A DNA stretch of 30,654 nucleotides from Bacillota bacterium (GTDB lineage: Bacteria; Bacillota; Clostridia; Christensenellales; UMGS416). Position 1 is the first letter of the stretch. Every line of letters starts with the position of its first letter. The position numbers and the translations under genes were made by a program. Positions 15,344 through 22,897 of this stretch are shown one piece after another. Below the pieces are notes generated by a model. It made no database searches, was not told where the DNA came from, and was given only the letters and a program-made list of their open reading frames with translations. The DNA is taken from NCBI GenBank assembly GCA_023421955.1, contig JAEZSE010000013.1:1-30654 (forward strand). The letters run 5' to 3'.

Positions 15344-15877
15344 TCACACCAGCGCAGCCCCGCGCTCCAGCGCCTGCTCATTCACAGGGATCAAATCAGC
15401 TTTCTTCTCCCCGAACACCTTTTTCAAAGCACCCATCATCGACTCATGCTGCAATGCGCCAGACAATTTGAGATAGGCCCCCAGCATCACCATGCCCGCC
15501 ACGCGGCTGTTACCCAGCTCATTGGCGATTTCATTGGCGGGGATGTAGTAGGCATCGATATCATCGCGTGTGGTCTTGCGGCTGATCAACGAAGAATTGA
15601 CCAGCAACTTGCCGCCAGGTGCTACAGACTGTTCAAATTTATCAAGCGAAGGCAGGTTCATCGCGATGAAGCAGCCCGGTTGGGCAAACACCGGCGAACC
15701 AACGGGCTTGTCAGACACAATCACCATGCAGTTGGCTGAACCGCCGCGCATTTCAGGGCCGTAGCTGGGCAGCCAGGACACTTCCTTGCCCTCCATCATG
15801 CCGCCGTAGCAAAGCATCTGGCCCATACTCATCACGCCCTGGCCGCCAAATCCCGAGATCAGGATGTTCTCAATCAT
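15344..15877 (-). CDS. 2-oxoacid:ferredoxin oxidoreductase, gamma subunit
   Basis: This 177-residue subunit of a four-part 2-ketoacid:ferredoxin oxidoreductase carries the N-terminal ILISGFGGQGVMSMGQMLC, the glycine-rich signature of domain III (CoA-binding in the family), followed by SYGPEMRGGSANCMVIVSD, both diagnostic of gamma subunits. The ATG at 15877 has GGAGGTG upstream and overlaps the beta-subunit TGA as ATGA, so the two are translationally coupled. It is the last gene of the operon and is followed by a terminator. Family knowledge gives the reaction 2-oxoacid + CoA + oxidised ferredoxin to acyl-CoA + CO2 + reduced ferredoxin. The alpha subunit resembles VorB, so branched-chain 2-oxoacids such as 2-oxoisovalerate are the likely substrates. 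Confidence 0.9.
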   Translation of the reverse strand: MIENILISGFGGQGVMSMGQMLCYGGMMEGKEVSWLPSYGPEMRGGSANCMVIVSDKPVGSPVFAQPGCFIAMNLPSLDKFEQSVAPGGKLLVNSSLISRKTTRDDIDAYYIPANEIANELGNSRVAGMVMLGAYLKLSGALQHESMMGALKKVFGEKKADLIPVNEQALERGAALV

Positions 15878-16614
15878 GGCTGCACCTCCCTGTATACACC
15901 GAGGGGGAACTGGGGCATCATTTTGTCGCGCACCCAATCCAATGACTCAACCGGGCTCATGCCCCAGTTGGTCGGGCAGGTGGAAAGCACCTCCACCAGT
16001 GAAAAGCCTTTGCCCTCGATCTGGCATTGGAAAGCTTTCTTGATGGCTCTCTTGGCCGCAACGACACCCTTCACGTCATTCACAGCCACACGCTCCAGAT
16101 AGGCCGGAGCGTCCAGCGTGGCGAGCATTTCGCACACCTTTACCGGTGAGCCGCAGTGGTCCCGGTCACGGCCATAAGGTGATGTGGTAGTGACTTGCCC
16201 CACCAGTGTGGTGGGAGCCATCTGCCCGCCGGTCATGCCATAAATGGCATTGTTGATGAAAATCACGGTGATGTTTTCACCACGAGCCGCCGCGTGCACA
16301 ATTTCAGCCGCGCCTATGCTGGCCAGATCGCCATCGCCCTGATAGGTGAAGACCACCGCTTCGGGGCAAACGCGCTTCACGCCGGTGGCCACTGCCGGGG
16401 CCCGGCCATGGGAAGCCTGCTGCATGTCGCAATTGAAGTAGTTGTAGGCAAACACCGCGCAGCCCACCGGAGCCACGCCGATGGCCCGGTCACCTGCTCC
16501 CAGTTCCTCCAGAGATTCAGCCACCAGCCGGTGCACAATGCCGTGAGTGCAACCGGGGCAATAATGCATCGGCGCATCCGTGAGCAATCCAGTTTTCTTA
16601 AAAACGGTAGCCAT
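15874..16614 (-). CDS. 2-oxoacid:ferredoxin oxidoreductase, beta (TPP-binding) subunit
   Basis: This 246-residue subunit binds thiamine pyrophosphate. It has the HYCPGCTHG segment (17-25) of KorB/VorB proteins, ASHGRAPAVATG (67-78), and the TPP/Mg motif GDGD at 93-96 ending in INN at 120-122, followed by YGMTGGQMAPTT. The C-terminus (LSTCPTNWGMSPVESLDWV) is typical of the 2-oxoglutarate/2-oxoisovalerate branch rather than of pyruvate:ferredoxin oxidoreductase. Its ATG overlaps the alpha-subunit TAA by one base, and its own stop overlaps the gamma start. It works in the cytoplasm as part of the heterotetramer. Confidence 0.92.
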   Translation of the reverse strand: MATVFKKTGLLTDAPMHYCPGCTHGIVHRLVAESLEELGAGDRAIGVAPVGCAVFAYNYFNCDMQQASHGRAPAVATGVKRVCPEAVVFTYQGDGDLASIGAAEIVHAAARGENITVIFINNAIYGMTGGQMAPTTLVGQVTTTSPYGRDRDHCGSPVKVCEMLATLDAPAYLERVAVNDVKGVVAAKRAIKKAFQCQIEGKGFSLVEVLSTCPTNWGMSPVESLDWVRDKMMPQFPLGVYREVQP

Positions 16615-17681
16615 TACCTGCCACCTCCCGCAAGCGTCAAAATCTGGTTCAATACATCTTCAGGCATGGGCACCATGCCGCCGGTGCGCCCGTAGAAATG
16701 CACCGGCTTCGCGCCGTTCAGCGCCAGGCGCACATCGTCCACCATCTGCCCTCCGCTCATCTCCACCGCAAGCACGGCCTTCACCGAAGGTTTGCCTGCC
16801 TCCTGGGCAATCGCTTCCGACGGGAAAGGCCACAGCGTGACCGGGCGTACCAGCGAGGCTTTCACACCTTTCTCGGCAGCCATGGCGATGGCAGTGCGGG
16901 CGATGCGGGCCGTGGTGCCATAGGCTACCAACACCACTTCCGGATCGTCGCTGCCACTCACCTCGGCACGGGTCTCGTTTTGGGCGATCTGGGCATAAAC
17001 CGAGAACAGCCGCTGGTTCACCTGTTCCAACACTTGCGGATCAAGATAGAGCGAGTTGACGATATTGTTGTTTGTGCGGGCACCCCGACCAGTCGTGGCC
17101 CAGGGCTTCTCCACCGGTTTACGGGCCTGATAGCGGCCAAACTCCACCGGCTCCATCATTTGACCCAGCATACCATCGCCCATCACCATCACCGGCACGC
17201 GGTATTGGTCGGCAATGTCAAAAGCCTCCTGCACAAGGTCAATGGCCTCCTGGATCGAGCTAGGCGCCAGCACCACTGTGCGGTAGTCGCCATGTCCGCC
17301 GCCACGGGTGGCCTGGTAGTAATCGCTCTGTGCAGGCTGAATACCGCCCAAGCCAGGGCCGCCGCGCACAATGTTTACGATCACGCAGGGCAGCTCGGCC
17401 CCAGCGATGTAGGAAATGCCCTCCTGCTTCAGGCTGATGCCGGGGCTGGAGGAAGACGTCATCACGCGAGCCCCCGCACCGGCAGCGCCGTAGACCATGT
17501 TGATCGCGGCCACTTCGCTTTCGGCCTGCAAATAGCAACCGCCCACCTTGGGCATCCGGCGGGCCATGTATTCAGGGATTTCATTCTGCGGGGTGATCGG
17601 ATAACCAAAGAAGAACCGGCAGCCGGCCTGGATCGCGGCCTCCGCGATGGCCTCATTGCCCTTCATCAATACCTTTGCCAT
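16614..17681 (-). CDS. vorB: 2-oxoacid:ferredoxin oxidoreductase, alpha subunit (VorB-type)
   Basis: This 355-residue catalytic alpha subunit matches the length of bacterial VorB (about 350). Signatures are MKGNEAIAEAAIQAG near the start, FFGYPITPQNEIPEYMA, AESEVAAINMVYGAAGAGAR and MTSSSSPGISLKQEGISYIA in the pyrimidine-binding domain, and RGGPGLGGIQPAQSDYYQAT. A transketolase C-terminal-like domain follows (VVLVAYGTTARIARTAI). This pattern is called 3-methyl-2-oxobutanoate dehydrogenase subunit VorB: oxidative decarboxylation of branched 2-oxoacids from Val, Leu and Ile, or their reductive synthesis. It follows the ferredoxin-subunit gene by 10 nt and shares a base overlap with the beta gene. 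Substrate preference is inferred from family only; 2-oxoglutarate cannot be excluded. Confidence 0.92.
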   Translation of the reverse strand: MAKVLMKGNEAIAEAAIQAGCRFFFGYPITPQNEIPEYMARRMPKVGGCYLQAESEVAAINMVYGAAGAGARVMTSSSSPGISLKQEGISYIAGAELPCVIVNIVRGGPGLGGIQPAQSDYYQATRGGGHGDYRTVVLAPSSIQEAIDLVQEAFDIADQYRVPVMVMGDGMLGQMMEPVEFGRYQARKPVEKPWATTGRGARTNNNIVNSLYLDPQVLEQVNQRLFSVYAQIAQNETRAEVSGSDDPEVVLVAYGTTARIARTAIAMAAEKGVKASLVRPVTLWPFPSEAIAQEAGKPSVKAVLAVEMSGGQMVDDVRLALNGAKPVHFYGRTGGMVPMPEDVLNQILTLAGGGR

Positions 17682-17691
17682 ATTCCTCCCC

Positions 17692-17898
17692 CTACCTTTC
17701 CACTTGGATGCACACGTCCGGGCACATCCGGGCGCAGCTCATGCAGCCGGTGCACCGGCCTTGATCGATGCATCGGGCGGGGTTGTAGCCTTTTTTGTTG
17801 ATCACGGCTGTGTCCAGCACGATGATTTGCCTGGGGCAGGCGTGGGCGCACAGGCCGCAGCCCTTGCAAGCGTCAATGTTGATTCTGATCATTGCCAT
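17692..17898 (-). CDS. 2-oxoacid:ferredoxin oxidoreductase, delta (2[4Fe-4S]) subunit
   Basis: This 68-residue ferredoxin-like subunit has two cluster motifs, CKGCGLCAHACP and CTGCMSCARMCP, each CxxCxxCxxxCP, for two [4Fe-4S] clusters that pass electrons from the TPP centre to free ferredoxin. The segment between them (NKKGYNPARCIDQGR) is typical of VorC/KorD subunits. The ATG at 17898 is chosen for its GGAGG 7 nt upstream; an in-frame ATG at 17973 lies over the promoter. It is the first gene of the operon, 10 nt before vorB. The free ferredoxin at 18937 is a possible electron acceptor. Confidence 0.92.
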   Translation of the reverse strand: MAMIRINIDACKGCGLCAHACPRQIIVLDTAVINKKGYNPARCIDQGRCTGCMSCARMCPDVCIQVER

Positions 17899-17911
17899 GA
17901 CTGATCCTCCG

Positions 17912-17938
17912 TTTACGACCCGGAGAAACCATCGTAAA
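17912..17938. promoter_or_regulatory. inverted repeat in Vor operon leader
   Basis: TTTACGA (17912-17918) and TCGTAAA (17932-17938) form a perfect 7-bp inverted repeat with a 13-nt spacer, between the promoter and the ribosome site of the first Vor gene. It could be an operator or an RNA hairpin controlling translation. Confidence 0.35.
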
Positions 17939-17958
17939 ACCGGATCGATTGCCTGCTT

Positions 17959-17987
17959 ATTATATTTTATCACCGCAACAAAGACAA
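17959..17987 (-). promoter_or_regulatory. sigma-A-type promoter of Vor operon
   Basis: On the minus strand TTGTCT (complement of 17982-17987), a 17-nt spacer and a perfect TATAAT (complement of 17959-17964) lie about 60 nt before the first start codon. Confidence 0.75.
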
Positions 17988-18048
17988 GCTTTCAGCATCC
18001 GGCATCCAGGAAACGGCAAGAATCCGGCAGAAACACAGCAAAGATTAG

Positions 18049-18081
18049 AAAACATGATATACTATGTTTTGATAATATAAT
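18049..18081 (+). promoter_or_regulatory. inverted repeat and -10 box upstream of nitroreductase
   Basis: AAAACAT (18049-18055) and ATGTTTT (18064-18070) form a perfect 7+8+7 inverted repeat directly before a perfect TATAAT (18076-18081). The expected -35 position (about 18053-18058) falls inside the left arm and does not match the consensus. This arrangement suggests regulator-controlled transcription of the nitroreductase gene. Confidence 0.5.
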
Positions 18082-18115
18082 GCATCGTGATGAATTCGAA
18101 GCGAGGAATAGATCC

Positions 18116-18700
18116 ATGGAATTTGATAAAGTTGTGACTGACCGCCGCAGCATCCGTGCCTACACCAGCGAAGCTGTGCCGGAAAAAATGATCCGAAGCT
18201 TCATTGAGGCAGCAAGGCTAGCCCCATCCGGCTCCAACTTGCAACCGCTGCGCTATGTGGTGGCCCGCACGCCGGAAGCGGTGGCAGCGGTGGCCCAATG
18301 CACCACGGTGGCTTTTGTAGCCAAAGCGCCGGTGGTGATCGTGTGCCTGATTGACATGGACTTCATGGCGGGCAGGCCGCCAGTGGATGCTGGCACAACC
18401 ATGCAAAGCCGGGCCTTCGCTGAATATGACAACCGCCGCAGGCAGTGGTCTGCCGAAGAAAAGCGGGCTTACTTGCTGTTGAACGCCGGAATTGCCATCG
18501 AGCACATCGTGCTGAAGGTTGTGGATCTGGGGCTGGGCAGTTGCTGGATCAGGATGTTTGATCAGGCGAGACTCATGGAGACACTGGCACTTGAGAGCCG
18601 CTATGAGGTTGCTGCGCTATTGCCGGTGGGTTGGCCGGCGGAGCAGCCGCCCATGAAGCAACGGTTGGCGGCGGATGAGCTGATTCTGCGCTCATTCTAG
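18116..18700 (+). CDS. nitroreductase-family flavoprotein
   Basis: This 194-residue FMN-dependent oxidoreductase has the N-terminal RRSIRAYTSEAVPE and AARLAPSGSNLQPLRYVV segments that contact FMN in the nitroreductase fold, the central AYLLLNAGIAIEHIVLKVVD helix, and the C-terminal GLGSCWIRMFD and VAALLPVGWPAE segments. The family reduces nitroaromatics, quinones or flavins with NAD(P)H; the natural substrate is unknown. The ATG at 18116 has GAGG 9 nt upstream. It is divergent from the Vor operon, and a 7+8+7 inverted repeat sits at its promoter. A second nitroreductase gene lies at 26231, but the two sequences are not close copies. Confidence 0.9.
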   Translation: MEFDKVVTDRRSIRAYTSEAVPEKMIRSFIEAARLAPSGSNLQPLRYVVARTPEAVAAVAQCTTVAFVAKAPVVIVCLIDMDFMAGRPPVDAGTTMQSRAFAEYDNRRRQWSAEEKRAYLLLNAGIAIEHIVLKVVDLGLGSCWIRMFDQARLMETLALESRYEVAALLPVGWPAEQPPMKQRLAADELILRSF

Positions 18701-18823
18701 TTCATATCTGACGAAAAGCTGGTCATGATCGAAACAGTACAATTGGCTCGAAAAGTGAGATATCGAGTCGAAACGCAAGTTAGCCAGCCACTCCCGCGCA
18801 AGAAAGGTTGCTAAGCGCCACTC

Positions 18824-18845
18824 ACCACGGAATTCCGTGGTTTTT
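18824..18845 (+). terminator. Rho-independent terminator after nitroreductase
   Basis: A 7-bp perfect stem (18824-18830 with 18835-18841), an AATT loop and five T in a row. Confidence 0.75.
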
Positions 18846-18860
18846 CAACTTCCGCCCGCC

Positions 18861-18889
18861 TTTACAACCATGCATGCAAATGATAAAAT
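18861..18889 (+). promoter_or_regulatory. sigma-A-type promoter of ferredoxin gene
   Basis: TTTACA (18861-18866), a 17-nt spacer and TAAAAT (18884-18889) match the consensus at five of six positions each, about 48 nt before the GTG start. Confidence 0.8.
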
Positions 18890-18936
18890 ATTACGGTATT
18901 CGAACCATCGAATCAACTTAGGAGGTGAATTCAACC

Positions 18937-19107
18937 GTGGCATACAAGATTTCTGACGCATGCATCAAGTGCGGCGCCTGCGAGGCCGAGTGCCCTGTGA
19001 GCGCGATTTCCGAGGGAGCCGATCAATACGAGATCGACGCGGATACCTGCATTTCTTGCGGCGCATGCGCCAACGTCTGCCCCACGGATGCCATCTCCGA
19101 GGGCTGA
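18937..19107 (+). CDS. 2[4Fe-4S] clostridial ferredoxin
   Basis: This 56-residue soluble electron carrier has the classical length and symmetry of clostridial ferredoxin: two motifs, CIKCGACEAECP and CISCGACANVCP, each followed by a similar xAISEG stretch, as expected from an ancient internal duplication. Acidic residues dominate elsewhere. The GTG at 18937 is the start, with GGAGGTGAAT 6 nt upstream; starting here gives the usual AYKISDACIKCG N-terminus. It is monocistronic, with a strong promoter and terminator, fitting a highly expressed protein. It probably takes electrons from oxidoreductases such as the Vor complex encoded about 1 kb away. Confidence 0.97.
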   Translation: MAYKISDACIKCGACEAECPVSAISEGADQYEIDADTCISCGACANVCPTDAISEG

Positions 19108-19149
19108 TGCCCAAGGGCCCGGCCTAGTCCGGTTTGGCACACGAACAGA

Positions 19150-19173
19150 AGCCTCCCTTTCGGGAGGCTTTTT
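19150..19173 (+). terminator. Rho-independent terminator of ferredoxin gene
   Basis: An 8-bp perfect stem (19150-19157 with 19162-19169), a TTTC loop and a T run. It lies 4 nt before the end of the convergent DUF6483-like gene and may serve both strands. Confidence 0.92.
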
Positions 19174-19176
19174 GCT

Positions 19177-19827
19177 TTATTGGCCAATTCTCTTTTTCAG
19201 TCTGTTCAGCCCCTCCAGCACTTCCGTTCTGGGCAGTCCGCCACAGTCAAGTTCACCGTCGCTCTTTTCCAGAAGCACATGGTAAAAGTCAATTCCTTCT
19301 TCCCTGCTACCCGGAAACCCTGCCTCCAGCATGTCATACAACGCATCCTCCGCACGGGCATATTGGCCAGTGCGCCAATGGTGATGGAATACCGACCCCA
19401 GCAATTCGTCCGGCAGACAATCCAATACCACACGGGCCATCAGGTCTTTGATCCTGCCGTCATGCTCCGCCGTCTGCAAAGGTTCGCTGGCGTCTGTTGC
19501 AGCCAGATAGATGCACAATGACTTGAGATACAGGGCGCTCTCCTCCGCGCCTTGCATCCGCCCGAGATCCGCTTTCTCAGCGATGAGCTGCGCAAGCAGA
19601 GCGCAGCGTTCGTAATCCGGCACGCCACCCAGGCTAGCCAAAGCCATCAAATTGTGCCATGGCAGCTCCTCCACAGCCTGATCCGTCAAGCCAAAGAATT
19701 TACGAAGCGTAGCCTGCGTGAGGTTAAGCGCTTCCTCCAGTCGGTTCTCCTGCCTGAGCCCCATGATCCTTGCCAAACCCCACACAAGCAGCTCAATTTG
19801 GCGCATGACATAATCATTGGGAAACAC
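19177..19827 (-). CDS. DUF6483-like helical protein, function unknown
   Basis: This 216-residue cytoplasmic protein is rich in Leu, Ala and Glu, predicted all-helical by eye, possibly with TPR-like repeats (RLEEALNLTQATLRKFFGLT and QYARAEDALYDMLEAGFPGS). The N-terminus FPNDYVMRQIELLVWGLARI and overall layout resemble the DUF6483 family of Firmicutes. The GTG at 19827 is chosen because it gives the family-like start; an ATG seven codons later (19806) is the alternative, and neither has a strong ribosome site. It is convergent with the ferredoxin gene. No function is known for the family. Confidence 0.65.
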   Translation of the reverse strand: MFPNDYVMRQIELLVWGLARIMGLRQENRLEEALNLTQATLRKFFGLTDQAVEELPWHNLMALASLGGVPDYERCALLAQLIAEKADLGRMQGAEESALYLKSLCIYLAATDASEPLQTAEHDGRIKDLMARVVLDCLPDELLGSVFHHHWRTGQYARAEDALYDMLEAGFPGSREEGIDFYHVLLEKSDGELDCGGLPRTEVLEGLNRLKKRIGQ

Positions 19828-19992
19828 CCTACCCCGCCCCCTCGCGCCTGTTTGAGGTAAGTATATCACACGCGCACAGGGTCAAACGGTATATCCCTTT
19901 CATTTGTGTTATAATAAAGCATATTCAACAACGAACCAAACCTGAAACATTGCACCTGTTAAACAAGATAATCGAAAAGGGTATATCTGCCG

Positions 19993-21225
19993 ATGAAACT
20001 CTGCGCAGCCCCATTGACCAAAAAACTGTCTGCTCTAATCGCAATTATTCTTTGTCTGGCGCTGCTTGCTTCCTGCGCAAAAACTCCTGTACCAAGCTTG
20101 TCTGCCGCAGCAACCCCACTGCCCGGACAAAGCTATGCTGAAGCCGGGGCGACAGCCACAGCCGCAAACAATGGCTTTGACATCTATTTTGTAAACGTGG
20201 GCAAGGGTGATTGCACGCTGATCGGCCTGCCGGGCGGCAAGTGGGCTCTTGTGGACACCGGCCCGGAAAGCGGAGCCGCCGCCATCCACGGCTTGATGAC
20301 AGTGCTTGATGTGAAGCAGTTTGAGGCAATCTTCATTTCACACCCCCATAATGATCACATCGGCAATCTGGATCACATCCTCTCGCTTGCTGGATCGCCG
20401 GTGATCTATACCGGTCCGGCGACCTTTGAGAGAGCAACAGACGAGTTGAATGGGATCGCTGCCAAGCGGAGTGTGCCGATCAAAATGCTGAATCCTGGCC
20501 AATCGGTCACTATGGCCGGCGTGACTTTCACAGCTTTGGGCCCAAACGGCAACTTCAAGGATGAGAATGACAACAGCCTGGTGCTGATGATGGAATACGG
20601 CGGTGTGAAAGCGCTTTTCCCAGGTGACCAGCAGATAGAAGCTGAGGCATCTCTATTGAAATCCGTGCAGGATGTGCGCTGCACCATTCTGAAAGTAGCG
20701 CACCACGGCCAGCCCGACGCGTCCTCAGAGGCCTTCCTGAAAGCGGTATCCCCCCACATCGCTGTGATCCCCACAAGCGGAGACGCTGACCAGGGGCCGG
20801 ACATCACGGTTTTGGACCGATTGAAAACATTGAATACTGCCACCTATGTGGTAGGGCAGACGGGCACCTTACATTTCCTCTCCGCAGATGGGTCAATCGC
20901 ACCGTTCACACCTTCCGGCCAAGCCGCAGGCCTTGTCATCGAGTCCATCGACGCCAAGGCGGAATATGTCGATATTGAAAACCCAACCGGCGGTGATGTG
21001 CACATGAACGGCTGGTGCCTTTTGTCGGATAAGGGCAATCAGACTTTCTTTTTCCCGCAAGACTTTGTGCTTAAGGCAGGAGAGACCATCCGCATCTGGA
21101 GCGGGGTTGACGAGCAAGAAGCAATGAATGGGCTGCATTGGTCGTCAAAGAAGATATGGAGTGACAAGAAGGAAGACAAGGCATCGCTGGTTGATCCCTA
21201 TGGCAGGATTGTGTCAACTAGATAA
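19993..21225 (+). CDS. lipoprotein with ComEC-like metallo-beta-lactamase domain and lamin-tail domain
   Basis: This 410-residue protein is exported and lipid-anchored: signal peptide 1-27 with lipobox LLASC (Cys28). Residues 60-300 form a metallo-beta-lactamase fold of the ComEC/Rec2 type, with FVNVGKGDCTLI at 66-77, the metal site HPHNDH at 117-122, the GD pair at 211-212 and VAHHG at 235-239. Residues 312-408 resemble a lamin-tail domain (YVDIENPTGGDVHMNGWCL, then DKASLVDPYGRIVS), a small beta-sandwich often attached to secreted nucleases. A role in cutting or handling extracellular DNA, or another phosphodiester, at the cell surface is inference. There is no ComEC channel domain. The ribosome site (AAAAGGG, 13 nt before ATG) is distant; a TATAAT stands at 19910-19915. 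Confidence 0.88.
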   Translation: MKLCAAPLTKKLSALIAIILCLALLASCAKTPVPSLSAAATPLPGQSYAEAGATATAANNGFDIYFVNVGKGDCTLIGLPGGKWALVDTGPESGAAAIHGLMTVLDVKQFEAIFISHPHNDHIGNLDHILSLAGSPVIYTGPATFERATDELNGIAAKRSVPIKMLNPGQSVTMAGVTFTALGPNGNFKDENDNSLVLMMEYGGVKALFPGDQQIEAEASLLKSVQDVRCTILKVAHHGQPDASSEAFLKAVSPHIAVIPTSGDADQGPDITVLDRLKTLNTATYVVGQTGTLHFLSADGSIAPFTPSGQAAGLVIESIDAKAEYVDIENPTGGDVHMNGWCLLSDKGNQTFFFPQDFVLKAGETIRIWSGVDEQEAMNGLHWSSKKIWSDKKEDKASLVDPYGRIVSTR

Positions 21226-21253
21226 AACCACCACCTAATACTATGGTAAAAGA

Positions 21254-21286
21254 ACACCGGGGCAGACGGATCATCCACCCCGGTGT
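21254..21286. terminator. bidirectional terminator between convergent genes
   Basis: A 9-bp perfect stem (21254-21262 with 21278-21286) and a 15-nt loop between the lipoprotein gene (plus) and the symporter gene (minus). Tails are moderately T-rich on both strands (GTTGTTTT on plus, TCTTTTACC on minus). Confidence 0.7.
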
Positions 21287-21304
21287 CGTTGTTTTCGGGA
21301 TCGT

Positions 21305-22792
21305 TCAGGCAGCGGTACTGCTTTTCAGTTCTGCACTGACGTTGAACTCAGTTTTGGCTGGAAAGAGCAAGGCCACGCCAAAGGCAACAACCAGGCTGAC
21401 AAGCATCGCGATGGCGCCAGCCATCGGGGCATCAAACTTGAACGTGCCGAAGGTGATGAAGTTCAAAGCCATCGAGGTGGCAAAACCAGTGATCATGCCA
21501 ACCCAGGCCGCAGCACTGCTGGCACGCTTCAGCCACAACCCAATCAGGAAAGGCCCCAAAAACGCGCCGGCCAGCGTGCCCCACGATACTGACATCAGCG
21601 TGATGATCGTGGTGTTTTTATCCATGGCAATGTAGAAGCTCAGCAGCACAAAGACCGCGCAGAACACGCGCATCAGCACCTTGACCGTCTGCTGCTTCAT
21701 TTTCGGGAACAACACGCCGCCCACCAGATCCATCGAGATCGCCGAGCTGGACACCAGCACCAGAGACGACAGCGTGGACATGCTGGCCGAGAGCACCAGC
21801 ACCAGCACCACACCAAGCATGATTTCCGGCAATGCCTGTTGAAACACAAGCGGCATTACGCGGTCAAAGTCTTTTGCTCCCAGATCGTTCAAAGGCACTG
21901 CATTATCCAGGAACAGCTTGCCAAACACGCCGAGGAAATAGGCCCCACCGGCAATCACCAGTGCAAAGACTGTCGAGATGACCGTGCCCTTCACAATGGC
22001 TTTATCATCACGGATGGCGTAAAATTTGTGCACAATGTGCGGCAAACCCCATGTGCCAACGCTGGTCAGCACGATAAAGGAGAGCAAGCTCCAGATGCCG
22101 GGAGGGCCCACCAACTGCGTGAGCTTCGGATCGATTTCCGCAAGCCTCCTCAGACCCTCGGAAAGCCCTCCAACCTTTTGGTGGGAGAGCACCATCACGA
22201 TGACGACCACGATACCAGCCAGCATGATGATGCCCTGGAAAAAGTCGGACAGGGCCGTAGCCTTATAGCCGCCCAGCACCAAGTAGATGCCGGTGAGCAC
22301 CGCCATGCCCAGCATGCAATAGAAGAACGGGATGCCGATGATCGTTTCGGTGAGGTAGCTTAGCCCCTGATAAACGGAAGCAGAGTATGGCACAAGGAAC
22401 GCAAAGATCAAAAGCGCTGAGAATATCTTCATTGCCTTGCTGCCGAAGCGCTTCTCAAAGAACTCCGGCATGGTGCTTGCATTCAACGCATGGGTGATAC
22501 TGCGCGTGCGTTTGGCAAGCACAATCCAAGCCAGCAGGCTACCGATCAATGCGTTGCCAACACCGATCCACACCGCCGACATGCCGAAACCCCAGCCTAC
22601 CTTGCCGGCATAACCGATCATGATTACTGCCGAGAAATAGGTGGTGCCATAGGCAAAGGCTGTCATCCAACCGCCCACATTGCGGCCGCCAAGAAAAAAG
22701 TCGTTGAGGTTTTTGGTTTTCTTTGAGGTATAAACCGCAATTGCAACAAGCATCAGGGCATATAAGCCCAGCAAAATGTAAATGGAAACCAT
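21305..22792 (-). CDS. sodium:solute symporter (SSS family)
   Basis: This 495-residue integral membrane protein has about 13 hydrophobic helices. The N-terminal segment KKTKNLNDFFLGGRNVGGW, TYFSAVIMIGYAGKVGWGFG and LSASMSTLSSLVLVSSSAIS are typical of the PutP/PanF-like sodium:solute symporters, the last containing the Ser/Thr-rich sodium-site helix. The solute could be pantothenate, proline, a sugar or a carboxylate; sequence does not decide. The ATG at 22792 is preferred because AAGG lies about 9 nt upstream; one three codons earlier overlaps the ribosome site. A possible promoter is TTGTTT, 17 nt, TATATT on the minus strand at about 22845-22873. Confidence 0.92.
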   Translation of the reverse strand: MVSIYILLGLYALMLVAIAVYTSKKTKNLNDFFLGGRNVGGWMTAFAYGTTYFSAVIMIGYAGKVGWGFGMSAVWIGVGNALIGSLLAWIVLAKRTRSITHALNASTMPEFFEKRFGSKAMKIFSALLIFAFLVPYSASVYQGLSYLTETIIGIPFFYCMLGMAVLTGIYLVLGGYKATALSDFFQGIIMLAGIVVVIVMVLSHQKVGGLSEGLRRLAEIDPKLTQLVGPPGIWSLLSFIVLTSVGTWGLPHIVHKFYAIRDDKAIVKGTVISTVFALVIAGGAYFLGVFGKLFLDNAVPLNDLGAKDFDRVMPLVFQQALPEIMLGVVLVLVLSASMSTLSSLVLVSSSAISMDLVGGVLFPKMKQQTVKVLMRVFCAVFVLLSFYIAMDKNTTIITLMSVSWGTLAGAFLGPFLIGLWLKRASSAAAWVGMITGFATSMALNFITFGTFKFDAPMAGAIAMLVSLVVAFGVALLFPAKTEFNVSAELKSSTAA

Positions 22793-22897
22793 GGCTACCA
22801 TCCTTCCGTTCTACAAACTTCAATTCAACACCATACTACATCACAAATATAACATACAACACCATGGTAAACAAGGGTATTTTATCTCATAAAACCA

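Larger units (their letters stand above)
18701..18936. other. 236-nt intergenic region between nitroreductase and ferredoxin genes
   Basis: No open frame with a ribosome site was found. It holds a terminator (18824-18845), the ferredoxin promoter (18861-18889), and before the terminator an imperfect hairpin formed by TTAGC and GCTAA arms at about 18779-18814. The 124 nt between the nitroreductase stop and the terminator are longer than usual and may be a structured 3' UTR or small RNA. Confidence 0.4.

Noticed and set aside
16698..17801. A 367-codon open frame on the plus strand opposite vorB
   Set aside because: It is His/Arg/Gly-rich with no motif and is antisense to a well-supported operon gene.
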